Of a DNA stretch of 64,000 nt, positions 9,008 through 16,420 are shown piece by piece. The DNA is from Hymenobacter lapidiphilus (GTDB lineage: Bacteria > Bacteroidota > Bacteroidia > Cytophagales > Hymenobacteraceae). Location of the stretch: assembly GCF_013377885.1 (NCBI RefSeq), contig NZ_JABKAU010000013.1:1-64000 (forward strand). Reading direction: 5' to 3'. The notes below the pieces were generated by a model. The model was not told the origin of the DNA and searched no databases. It saw only the letters and a program-made list of their open reading frames with translations. Made by a program: the position numbers and the translations under genes. Numbering within the stretch: the first letter of the stretch is position 1; every line of letters starts with the position of its first letter.

Positions 9008-10774
9008 ATGCTCCGGACCCACACCTGCGGCGAACTGCGCCCCGAACACATTGGCCAAACTGTTACGCTTTGCGGCTGGGTACAGCGTACCCGCGACAAA
9101 GGCGGCATTCTGTGGGTTGATTTGCGCGACCGGTACGGCATCACCCAGCTGGCTCTCGAAGAAGGCGTGGAAACGGCCGAGGTGCGCGAACAAGCCCGCC
9201 AATTGGGCCGCGAGTTCGTCATCTGCGTGACCGGTCCCGTGGTCGAGCGGCACTCCCAAAACGACAAAATGCCCACCGGCGGCATCGAAATCCGGGTGGA
9301 GAAACTCGACGTGCTCAACCCCGCCAAGCTGCCGCCCTTCCTGATTGAGGACGACACCGACGGCGGCGACGACCTGCGGATGAAGTACCGCTACCTCGAT
9401 TTGCGCCGCAACCCGGTCCGCCAGAACCTGATGCTGCGCCACCGCGTGGCCCAGGCCACCCGCCGCTTCCTCGACGGCCAGGAGTTCATCGAAGTCGAAA
9501 CGCCGGTGCTTATTAAGAGCACGCCCGAAGGCGCCCGCGACTTCGTGGTGCCCTCGCGCATGAACCCCGGCGAGTTCTACGCCCTGCCCCAGAGCCCTCA
9601 AACGTTCAAGCAGCTGCTGATGGTGTCGGGCTTCGACCGCTACTTCCAGATCGTGAAGTGCTTCCGCGACGAAGACCTGCGCGCCGACCGCCAGCCTGAA
9701 TTCACCCAGATCGACTGCGAAATGTCGTTCGTCGAGCAGGAGGATATCCTCAGCACCTTCGAAGGTTTGGTGCAGTACCTGTTCCGGGAGGTGAAGAACC
9801 TGGAAATCGGTACCCTGCCCCGCATGACCTACGCCGACGCCATGCGCTTCTACGGCAACGACAAGCCCGATACGCGCTTCGAAATGAAGTTTGTGGAGCT
9901 GAACGACATAGCCAAGGGCCACAACTTCCCGGTCTTCGAGGCCGCCGAGCTGGTAGTGGGCATCTGCGCCACGGGCGCCGCCAGCTACACCCGCAAGCAA
10001 CTCGACGAGCTGACCGAGTACGTGAAGCGCCCCCAGATTGGCGCCACCGGCCTTGTGTACGCCCGCGTAGAAGCCGACGGCAACGTGAAGTCGTCGGTGG
10101 ACAAGTTCTACGACCAAGACGCCCTGCAACAGTGGAAAGCCGCCTTCAACGCCCAGCCCGGCGACCTGCTGCTGGTGCTGGCCGGCCCGGCCGACAAAAC
10201 CCGCAAGGCCCTCTCGGAACTGCGCCTGGAAATGGGCCAGCGCCTCGGTCTGCGCGACAAGAACAGCTTCTCGGCCCTGTGGGTGGTTGATTTCCCGCTG
10301 CTCGAATACCTGGAGGAGGAGGGCCGCTACTTCGCCATGCACCACCCCTTCACCTCGCCCAAACCCGAGGATATGGCCCTGCTCGACAACCCCGACACCA
10401 TCGGCCAGGCCCGTGCCAACGCCTACGACATGGTAATTAACGGCGTGGAAGTAGGCGGCGGCTCCATCCGCATCCACGACCGCGCTGTTCAGGCCCGCAT
10501 GTTTAGCCTGCTCGGCTTCTCGGACGAGGAAGCCAAAGCCCAGTTCGGTTTCCTGCTCGATGCCTTCGAGTACGGCGCCCCGCCCCACGGCGGCATCGCC
10601 TTCGGCTTCGACCGCCTCTGCAGCCTCTTCGGCGGCGCCGACTCCATCCGCGACTTTATCGCTTTTCCCAAAAACAACTCCGGCCGCGACGTGATGATTG
10701 ACTCACCCTCGCAGATTTCGGGTGCCCAGCTCAAGGAGCTGAGCATCAAAACGGACGTAGCAGCTGGGAAGTAG
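9008..10774 (+). CDS. aspS: Aspartate--tRNA ligase
   Basis: Class II aminoacyl-tRNA synthetase charging tRNA-Asp in the cytosol. An N-terminal OB-fold anticodon-binding domain (about 1-110, [20 protein letters not shown]) precedes the catalytic domain. That domain carries motif 2 ([18 protein letters not shown]) and motif 3 ([14 protein letters not shown]), with the bacterial GAD insertion between (about 280-420). Its 588 residues are the normal bacterial size. The ATG at 9008 has no Shine-Dalgarno sequence, as usual in this phylum. It is divergent from the ABC ATPase gene; the 220-bp gap between them holds a candidate -7 box. Confidence 0.98.
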   Translation: MLRTHTCGELRPEHIGQTVTLCGWVQRTRDKGGILWVDLRDRYGITQLALEEGVETAEVREQARQLGREFVICVTGPVVERHSQNDKMPTGGIEIRVEKLDVLNPAKLPPFLIEDDTDGGDDLRMKYRYLDLRRNPVRQNLMLRHRVAQATRRFLDGQEFIEVETPVLIKSTPEGARDFVVPSRMNPGEFYALPQSPQTFKQLLMVSGFDRYFQIVKCFRDEDLRADRQPEFTQIDCEMSFVEQEDILSTFEGLVQYLFREVKNLEIGTLPRMTYADAMRFYGNDKPDTRFEMKFVELNDIAKGHNFPVFEAAELVVGICATGAASYTRKQLDELTEYVKRPQIGATGLVYARVEADGNVKSSVDKFYDQDALQQWKAAFNAQPGDLLLVLAGPADKTRKALSELRLEMGQRLGLRDKNSFSALWVVDFPLLEYLEEEGRYFAMHHPFTSPKPEDMALLDNPDTIGQARANAYDMVINGVEVGGGSIRIHDRAVQARMFSLLGFSDEEAKAQFGFLLDAFEYGAPPHGGIAFGFDRLCSLFGGADSIRDFIAFPKNNSGRDVMIDSPSQISGAQLKELSIKTDVAAGK

Positions 10775-10784
10775 ACTGAATGTA

Positions 10785-11210
10785 GTGGAACCGTACAAAT
10801 ACGAATTTCATTATTCGCGCAGCTCCATTTTCGCTGATCTGGTGCTTGGAGCATTTGTGCTTTTCATTGGTATCGTCTTATGCTTTTGGTCAAAGATTTG
10901 GGTGGGTGTTCTTTGCGTACTAGTTGGTGGTTTTGGGGTGTGGCGCGTGATATTACGTGGTCTGGCCAGCGGCCCTCAATTGAAGATCGGCCAACAGGGA
11001 CTCTGGACAGTAAGCACAGGTGCCCTGAAATGGTCGGAGGCAATTGTGAAGATTGAGCATGAGTTAACCTCTAAGGGGATGAGTATAGCCTATGTAGTTC
11101 TTCGAAAACGAAAAATGCAAAACCAGGAACTCGCCCGATTTCGCGTAGATGATTTAGATGTAGATCCCAAGTCATTACCATTTCACATTCGAGAATGCAT
11201 GCGCAAATAA
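10785..11210 (+). CDS. Small membrane protein of unknown function
   Basis: GTG start ten bases after the aspS stop. The 141-residue protein has two predicted transmembrane segments (about residues 17-34 and 38-58: LVLGAFVLFIGIVLCFW; GVLCVLVGGFGVWRVIL). A soluble C-terminal part of beta character follows (LKIGQQGLWTVSTGALKWSEAIVKIEHE; IAYVVLRKRK). This layout recalls small PH-like membrane proteins, but no specific motif supports it. GC content is lower than in aspS. It ends at a strong terminator and may be co-transcribed with aspS. Confidence 0.75.
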   Translation: MEPYKYEFHYSRSSIFADLVLGAFVLFIGIVLCFWSKIWVGVLCVLVGGFGVWRVILRGLASGPQLKIGQQGLWTVSTGALKWSEAIVKIEHELTSKGMSIAYVVLRKRKMQNQELARFRVDDLDVDPKSLPFHIRECMRK

Positions 11211-11211
11211 G

Positions 11212-11253
11212 CCACCACGGCGGCCTCCGAGGAATCAGGGGCCGCCGTGGTGG
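11212..11253 (+). terminator. Strong terminator after the aspS unit
   Basis: A perfect 14-bp stem (CCACCACGGCGGCC and its complement) directly follows the stop codon of the small membrane protein gene. TTAGAGTTGCTTTCT follows on the plus strand. Confidence 0.8.
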
Positions 11254-11284
11254 TTAGAGTTGCTTTCTCCCGTATATTCACACT

Positions 11285-11488
11285 ATGCCTTTCCGCCTCG
11301 ACCGCACCGCCTTCCACGCCGGCACCCACGAAGAAAACGCCCGCTACCACGCCCAAAACCAGCCCGCCACGATGGAGGATCGGCTGCGGACGGCGGCTTA
11401 TCTCAATAGCGTGGCTTACGGTTACGACCTCAACAATCCACCCCGATTAGACCGCACGGCCTTTGCCACGCGCAAACACAACGGCTGA
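11285..11488 (+). CDS. Small LDRTAF-motif protein upstream of a nucleotidyltransferase
   Basis: A 67-residue acidic/basic protein with no membrane segment. The hexapeptide LDRTAF occurs twice, near the start (residues 5-10) and near the end (about 54-59). The middle, MEDRLRTAAYLNSVAYGYD, looks helical. From memory, short Bacteroidota proteins with an LDRTAF start and a helical 'R...A.YL...AY' middle often precede MNT-type nucleotidyltransferase genes. Here the stop (TGA) is one base before the ATG of that gene, implying translational coupling. A partner or antitoxin role is inference. The C-terminal motif copy, if general, may mark a duplicated interaction element. Confidence 0.75.
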   Translation: MPFRLDRTAFHAGTHEENARYHAQNQPATMEDRLRTAAYLNSVAYGYDLNNPPRLDRTAFATRKHNG

Positions 11489-11489
11489 A

Positions 11490-11954
11490 ATGGGAAACCT
11501 ATTTAACGTTGACTTTCAAGACTTCCTGCGGGCGTTGTGGGCGGCTGAAGTGAAGTATGTGTTGGTCGGAGGATATTCGGTTATCCTGCATGGCTACAGT
11601 CGCACTACCGGCGACCTAGATATTTGGGTGGAGCGGTCGGCCGACAACTATGGGCGGTTGGCGAGGGCTTTTCAGCAATTCGGAATGCCGACTTTCGACA
11701 TGACAAGCCACAACTTTCTGGATAATCCGGCAATGGATGTTTTCACGTTTGGCCGGCCGCCGGTGGCCATCGATATCATCACAAAGCTGAAGGGATTGGC
11801 TTTTGATGACGCTTACGCAACTGCTATTGTCAAGGAAGTTGAGGACGTTACTGTGCGCCTGATTCAGTATCAGCAGTTGCTGGAAGCTAAAAAGGCCGCT
11901 GGCCGCCCGCGTGATCAGAACGATATTGAGAATCTTGAGCAGCGTAAGAAGTAG
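11490..11954 (+). CDS. MNT-like nucleotidyltransferase
   Basis: A 154-residue nucleotidyltransferase-fold protein. The signature GGYSVILHGYSRTTGDLDIWV (residues about 24-44) contains the GG-x and D-x-D active-site residues (Asp40, Asp42); a third acidic residue is plausible in VAIDIITKLKG. The start at 11490 is chosen over an upstream frame position because it removes a leader overlapping the preceding small gene. Such proteins can act as AMP-transferring antitoxins (MNT of HEPN-MNT pairs) or as toxins; no HEPN partner is seen here, and the only coupled gene is the LDRTAF small protein. A C-terminal helix with QNDIENLEQRKK ends the protein. Confidence 0.85.
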   Translation: MGNLFNVDFQDFLRALWAAEVKYVLVGGYSVILHGYSRTTGDLDIWVERSADNYGRLARAFQQFGMPTFDMTSHNFLDNPAMDVFTFGRPPVAIDIITKLKGLAFDDAYATAIVKEVEDVTVRLIQYQQLLEAKKAAGRPRDQNDIENLEQRKK

Positions 11955-12015
11955 ATTATGCCTTGAACTTAACCATCGTTTAATACCTAAAGCCCTCCAA
12001 AAGCGTGTCGCGCCG

Positions 12016-12590
12016 TTAATTCAGCCGAATCAACAGGGGTTTGGCGGAGCTTTCGATAACCGTGGCCACCGAGTCAAGTACCTGCGGATTCAGCGTTGGG
12101 CATCCCTCACTCTGGATAGGACGCTGGCCGGTAGGCTGAGCGTTGACGCCAGCCCACGAGTGCAGCACTGCGGCCCGTTTGCGCAGGTTTCGGGTGGAGG
12201 AATCCAGCCTGTAGAGGCGGAAGGCCCTGCCGAATCGACCGTGGTACTTCTCCCCGATTCGGGTCAGCCCGCGCGAGCTGCAGTTGGAATTGAGTTCGTT
12301 GGAGTGGCGTACCTGTCCCAACGCATCGGTCAGCCCGTTTAACGCCAGCCCACGATGCACTACCCGTCCCTGCTCGGTCAAGCAAGAAGAAGCGGTACTG
12401 CGTATCAGCACGCGTCAGGTCGACGTAACAGGCCAGCCGCTGATTGTAGGCGCCGCCGGCCGCTTTTACATCGGCCCGTAGCTGTCGTATATAGGTGCTG
12501 ATGGGCGGAGCCGTTGCCGATGATGCAGTGCTGGCAGGCTGGGTCTGGCAGGTACTCAGTAGTAAGGCAAAGAGGGAGGGTAATCGAACA
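12016..12590 (-). pseudogene. Frameshifted murein L,D-transpeptidase-like gene (YkuD_2 type)
   Basis: The 3' part (12016 to about 12375) encodes a clear catalytic domain: SRGLTRIGEKYHGRFG, YRLDSSTRN, VLHSWAGV, and the active-site segment SEGCPTLNP with the nucleophile cysteine. The 5' part continues in a different frame as a secretion-like N terminus (LPSLFALLLSTCQ), then TYIRQLRADVKAAGGAYNQ, CYVDLTRADTQYRFFLLD, which joins naturally to EQGRVVHRGLALNG if one base near 12375 is removed. No good ATG opens the 5' part. The family acts in the periplasm on peptidoglycan or lipoprotein cross-links. It is either a recently broken gene or a sequencing error. Confidence 0.72.
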
Positions 12591-12626
12591 TCAGTTAAAA
12601 TAACGAAGCTGTTTAGGAAGTCGAAA

Positions 12627-12723
12627 GAACGTCATGCTGAGCCTGCCGAAGCATCTCTACCGATTCGTTGAACGACTGTACCAAAGCGGTAGAGATGCTT
12701 CGGCAGGCTCAGCATGACGTTCT
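12627..12723. repeat. R1 palindromic element, copy c (with outer arms)
   Basis: AGAACGTCATGCTGAGCCTGCCGAAGCATCT... forms a near-perfect hairpin of about 36-nt arms. Further flanks (GAAGCTGTTTAGGAAGT at 12605-12621; GCTTCTTGAGCAGCTTCTTA on the right, to 12757) are imperfect inverted repeats of each other, so the full element may span about 12605-12757. Confidence 0.88.
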
Positions 12724-12765
12724 GATTGATTTCAAGTGCTTCTTGAGCAGCTTCTTAGTCAAAAG

Positions 12766-12796
12766 AAAACGCCCCTACCGGCTGGCAGGGGCGTTT
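12766..12796 (-). terminator. Terminator of nuoN
   Basis: AAAACGCCCCTACCGGCTGGCAGGGGCGTTT forms an 11-13 bp stem; on the minus strand it ends GCGTTTTCTTTT. It lies 25 nt past the nuoN stop and closes the nuoK-N unit. Confidence 0.85.
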
Positions 12797-12820
12797 CGCA
12801 TTTAGGCGAAGGCAATTGGG

Positions 12821-14233
12821 CTACAGCACCCCGGCAATCAGGCCCGGCAGTACGCCCAGCAGTACCGTCAGCAAAGCCAGCACCAGTAGCGCGCCCGATT
12901 GGAAAGTGGTAACCGGCACGGGAATGGCCGAATCGGCGTCATCTGCGTCGCGCATGTACATGGAAATGATGGGGCGCAGGTAGTAGTAGATGCTCACCAT
13001 CGACATCAGCAGGGCGAAAATTACAAGGCCGATGTAGCCGTTTTCGACGGCGGCCATGAACACGAAGAACTTGCCGAAGAAGCCGCCCGTGAGCGGAATA
13101 CCGGCCAGGCTCAGCATGGAAACCGTGAGGGAGAAGGCCAGCAGCGGATTGGTTTTGGCCAGGCCGTTGAAGCCGGCGTAATCCTCGCGGTGGCGGGCAT
13201 CAGCCACCAGTTTCAGCACCCCGAAAGCGGATACGGTAGCCAGCGAGTAAGCCAGCGAATAGAACAGAATACCATTGGCCGAAGCACCTTCGAGGGCACC
13301 GTTGAAAGCTACCAATGCAACGAGCAGGTAGCCGGCGTGCGAGATGCTGGAGTAGGCCAGCATGCGCTTGACGCTGGTTTGGGCTACCGCGCCCACGTTG
13401 CCCACGAGCAGCGTGAGCACGCACATGGCCGTGAGCGTGGGCAACCACACGCCCTGGGCCGTAGCGGCTGGAAACACCTGTACCAGCAGTTTCAGGAAGG
13501 CGGCAAAACCGGCGGTTTTTACCACCGTGCTCATAAAGGCCGTGAAGAAGGTAGGCGTACCCTCGTACACGTCGGGCGTCCAGAAGTGGAAGGGCGCGGC
13601 GCCTACTTTAAAGCCGATGCCGAGCAGCATCAGCAGCATGCCGATGTAGAGCATGGGCCGCAGCGACTCGTTCACCGGGTTCTGCACCGCAAAGCTGATG
13701 CTGCTGAGTTCGAACGTGCCCGTAGCGCCGTACACCAGTGCCATACCGAATAGCAGGACGCCAGTGAAGAAAGCACCCATCAGGAAGTACTTCAGGGCCG
13801 CTTCATTCGAGCGCAGGTTGCGCTTATCGGAGCCGGCCAGCACGTACATGGCCACGCTCAGGATTTCAATGCCCAGAAACAGCATGAGCAGGTGGTTGTA
13901 GCTGGCCAGCATAATGGCACCCACCAACGAAAACAGTAGCAGCGAGTAATACTCGGCCAGGTTGGCTTCCTCATCGAGCACGTAGCGCTGCGAGAAGGGC
14001 ACGAGCACCAGCGCCGTGAGCAGCACGATGCCAGTAAAGGCCACCGAGAAGTTGTCAACGATGAGCATGCCGCTGAAGAACGACTGCGGCCCCTGGTTCC
14101 AGTCGAGGAAGTTCACCGTCAGCACCAGGCCCAGGATGAGCATCATCACGGGCAGCAGCAGCCGGTTGGAGCGGCGGAAACCCAGGAACAGGTTGCCCAG
14201 GCCCAGCGCAGAAAGCAGAATAATTGAATTCAT
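12821..14233 (-). CDS. nuoN: NADH-quinone oxidoreductase subunit N
   Basis: Antiporter-like membrane subunit of complex I, inner membrane, proton pumping. About 14 transmembrane segments. Typical motifs are LFLGIEILSVAMYVLAG (with the key glutamate), KYFLMGAFFTGVLLFG (broken-helix lysine) and RMLAYSSISHAGY. Its 470 residues match. The ATG at 14233 is chosen because the longer frame runs into the R3 repeat upstream. It is the last gene of the nuoK-L-M-N unit, followed by a terminator. Confidence 0.96.
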   Translation of the reverse strand: MNSIILLSALGLGNLFLGFRRSNRLLLPVMMLILGLVLTVNFLDWNQGPQSFFSGMLIVDNFSVAFTGIVLLTALVLVPFSQRYVLDEEANLAEYYSLLLFSLVGAIMLASYNHLLMLFLGIEILSVAMYVLAGSDKRNLRSNEAALKYFLMGAFFTGVLLFGMALVYGATGTFELSSISFAVQNPVNESLRPMLYIGMLLMLLGIGFKVGAAPFHFWTPDVYEGTPTFFTAFMSTVVKTAGFAAFLKLLVQVFPAATAQGVWLPTLTAMCVLTLLVGNVGAVAQTSVKRMLAYSSISHAGYLLVALVAFNGALEGASANGILFYSLAYSLATVSAFGVLKLVADARHREDYAGFNGLAKTNPLLAFSLTVSMLSLAGIPLTGGFFGKFFVFMAAVENGYIGLVIFALLMSMVSIYYYLRPIISMYMRDADDADSAIPVPVTTFQSGALLVLALLTVLLGVLPGLIAGVL

Positions 14234-14245
14234 GTTCGTTGCAAT

Positions 14246-14353
14246 GTAGCGCGAAGCTCCTGCTTCGCGTATCGTTGGATTCGTCGAACAACTGGCCACG
14301 GACGAAACCTGCCGGGCCGTTCAACGAAACGCGAAGCGGAAGCTTCGCGCTAC
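14246..14353. repeat. R3 palindromic element
   Basis: The arms GTAGCGCGAAGC(TCC)TGCTTCGCG and CGCGAAGC(GGA)AGCTTCGCGCTAC are inverted copies, each itself containing a small GCGAAGC/GCTTCGC hairpin. The interior has CGTTGGATTCGTCGAAC and CCGTTCAACGAAACG. It fills the nuoM-nuoN spacer. This is the only copy in the window. Confidence 0.82.
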
Positions 14354-14364
14354 GGGTCAGCGGA

Positions 14365-15852
14365 TTATCGTTTCACTACCTGCCCCAGAATACTCATTAT
14401 GCTGCCTTCCGACAGGTGCAGGAAGGTGTTGGGGAACATACCAATCCAGAACACCAGCACGATAAGCGGCACCAATACCGCCAACTCAGCGCCGGTGAGG
14501 TCGGTGAAAGTGGCCGAGTGAGCAGAATCGGGGCCGAGCATGACGCGCTGGAACATACGGAGCAGGTACACGGCACTAAGGATAATGGTGATACCGGCCA
14601 CGGCACCCAGCCAGGCATTGTACTCATACACGCCGGCCAGCAGCAGGAACTCGCCTACAAAACCGTTGGTGAGCGGCAGCGCTACGGTACCCAGCAGCAA
14701 AATCAGGAAGCATACCGTGAGCACTGGCGCCTGGCGGGTGAGGCCGCCCAGCTCGGCGATGTTGCGGGTGCCGGTGCGGCGCTCAATGGCGTCGGCAATG
14801 AAGAACAGGCCTACTACGTTGATGCCATGGGCCAGCATCTGGATGCTGGCGCCCTGCATGCCGAGCTGGGTGAGCGAGAAGACGCCGGCAATCATCAGGC
14901 CCACGTGCGAGAGCGAGGAGTAGGCGATGAGCCGCTTTACGTCCTGCTGGCGGATGGCGATGATGGCGCCGTAGATGATGCCGATGACGGCCAGGATGAG
15001 CACCAGGTTCTGCCAGTAATCGACGCCCAGGGGCACGACGGGCAGCAGCCAGCGCATGCAGCCGTAGATGCCCATTTTCAGCATGATGCCGGCCAGCAGC
15101 ATACTGGCCGGGGCGGGCGACTCGGTGTAGGTGTCGGGCTGCCAGGTGTGGAAGGGGAACAAGGGCATTTTCACGGCGAAGGCCGCGAAAATCAGCCAGA
15201 ACACCCACAGCTGGGTTTCGGCGGGCAGGTTGAGGTTGTAGAACGCGCTGAGTGAGGCATTGTGGACTGAAAGGCCGTCAACCGTCGGGCCGGTCTGGAA
15301 GTACAGGTATACGAAGCCGGCCAGCATGAACAGCGAGCCGATGATGGTGTAGAGGAAGAACTTGAACGTGACGCGTACGCGCTCGGCCCCGCCCCATACG
15401 CCGGCCAGGAAGTAAATCGGAATCAGGGCCACTTCCCACATGAAGTAGAACAGGAAGGCATCCTGGGCCGTGAACACGCCAATCAGGCCGGTTTGCATGA
15501 ACAGCACCAGCGCGTAGAACACCGACTCGTTCTCGAAGTTGCGGCGGAACGCGCTGAGCAGGATAATGGGCACCAGCAGCGTGGTAAGTAGCACCAGCAG
15601 CAGGCTCAGCCCATCCATGCCTACATGGAAGTTGATGCCGGCCGAGGCAATCCAGCTATAGTTGAACTCGAACTTGGGGCTTATGTCGCCACCGCGGGCG
15701 AGGTTGACCCCGGAGAAACCGGCCGCGTACAGCGCCAGCGCAAATTCGAGAAGGGCCGCGCCCAGCGCCGCCACCCGCGCCGACTTCCCCTTGAAGAAGT
15801 GCAGAAGCAGGGCGGCCGTCACGGGCCAGAGTAGTAGAAGGACAGTCAGCAT
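14365..15852 (-). CDS. nuoM: NADH-quinone oxidoreductase subunit M
   Basis: Antiporter-like proton-pumping subunit of complex I; 495 residues with about 14 transmembrane helices. Characteristic sequence: FYFMWEVALIPIYFLAGVWGG (essential glutamate), the PLFPFHTWQPDTYTESPAPAS loop, KMGIYGCMRWLLP and LIAYSSLSHVGLMIAGVF. The downstream gene is nuoN, across an R3 element. Upstream, an AT-rich 168-residue gene separates it from nuoL, which is unusual because L-M is normally contiguous. Confidence 0.97.
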   Translation of the reverse strand: MLTVLLLLWPVTAALLLHFFKGKSARVAALGAALLEFALALYAAGFSGVNLARGGDISPKFEFNYSWIASAGINFHVGMDGLSLLLVLLTTLLVPIILLSAFRRNFENESVFYALVLFMQTGLIGVFTAQDAFLFYFMWEVALIPIYFLAGVWGGAERVRVTFKFFLYTIIGSLFMLAGFVYLYFQTGPTVDGLSVHNASLSAFYNLNLPAETQLWVFWLIFAAFAVKMPLFPFHTWQPDTYTESPAPASMLLAGIMLKMGIYGCMRWLLPVVPLGVDYWQNLVLILAVIGIIYGAIIAIRQQDVKRLIAYSSLSHVGLMIAGVFSLTQLGMQGASIQMLAHGINVVGLFFIADAIERRTGTRNIAELGGLTRQAPVLTVCFLILLLGTVALPLTNGFVGEFLLLAGVYEYNAWLGAVAGITIILSAVYLLRMFQRVMLGPDSAHSATFTDLTGAELAVLVPLIVLVFWIGMFPNTFLHLSEGSIMSILGQVVKR

Positions 15853-15898
15853 GCTTTACTGTGAGGGTGCGGTGTCAGGAGTTTATTTATATAAATAA

Positions 15899-16405
15899 TT
15901 ACTCCTCGTTGTTCTGGATATTCTCTAACTCTTCCTCTAATTCATCAATTCTGTTCTTTAACTTGATATTCTCTTGTACTAATTGATATTTTTCGTAATC
16001 ACCAATTACATTTATTTCGAGTAGTTGCTTTACAGCATTTGAAATACCGTCTATTCTTATACCAGATGCTTTGCTGTTGTAAATCAGTAAACCATTAGAG
16101 TCTGATAAAGAGGTATAGATATTATCTGCGCTATAAGAATCAGATGAGCCATTACCTCTTAATACCTTAGCAATATATAATTTGCTAGGACCTACCTCTG
16201 CATGCTCTTTTTTAGAGCTGTTCTGATGAAATACATATTTGTATTTCTTGTTCTTGTAAGTTACTCCAAAAGCAGTATTATTTAAGTCTTCCCAAGATTC
16301 TACTACAGCAAATAATCCTTTGGCTCGAGTAGCATCTTCAAGAGTAGCATATTCCCTGTTGGTACCTGTGAAATCAATCGAATAAAATCTTTGGGCTGGT
16401 TGCAT
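15899..16405 (-). CDS. AT-rich gene of unknown function inserted between nuoL and nuoM
   Basis: The 168-residue protein begins 15 nt after the nuoL stop and ends 46 nt before the nuoM start. It has no signal peptide or membrane helix. The N-terminal two-thirds is of mixed beta character with many Tyr and Lys (YKNKKYKYVFHQNSSKKE; SKLYIAKVLRGNG). The last 30 residues form a strong coiled coil (VQENIKLKNRIDELEEELE). Base composition is far more AT-rich than the flanking nuo genes, and codon use differs (many AAT, TAT, AAA), indicating recent transfer. I do not recognise a family. It is likely co-transcribed with nuoL/M by position, but a complex I role is unlikely. Confidence 0.8.
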   Translation of the reverse strand: MQPAQRFYSIDFTGTNREYATLEDATRAKGLFAVVESWEDLNNTAFGVTYKNKKYKYVFHQNSSKKEHAEVGPSKLYIAKVLRGNGSSDSYSADNIYTSLSDSNGLLIYNSKASGIRIDGISNAVKQLLEINVIGDYEKYQLVQENIKLKNRIDELEEELENIQNNEE

Positions 16406-16420
16406 ATAACTTCTGTTTAT

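Noticed and set aside
8981..10588. Long minus-strand open frame (535 codons) opposite aspS
   Set aside because: It is the mirror of a GC-rich real gene; aspS explains the region fully and the mirror frame has low-complexity Val/Gly/His-rich sequence without motifs.
14234..14299. N-terminal extension of nuoN to 14299
   Set aside because: The added 22 codons lie inside the R3 repeat and do not match NuoN; the ATG at 14233 is better.
12899..15255. Long plus-strand frames opposite nuoN and nuoM
   Set aside because: His/Gln/Glu-rich antisense frames caused by GC bias; the membrane subunits on the other strand are unmistakable.
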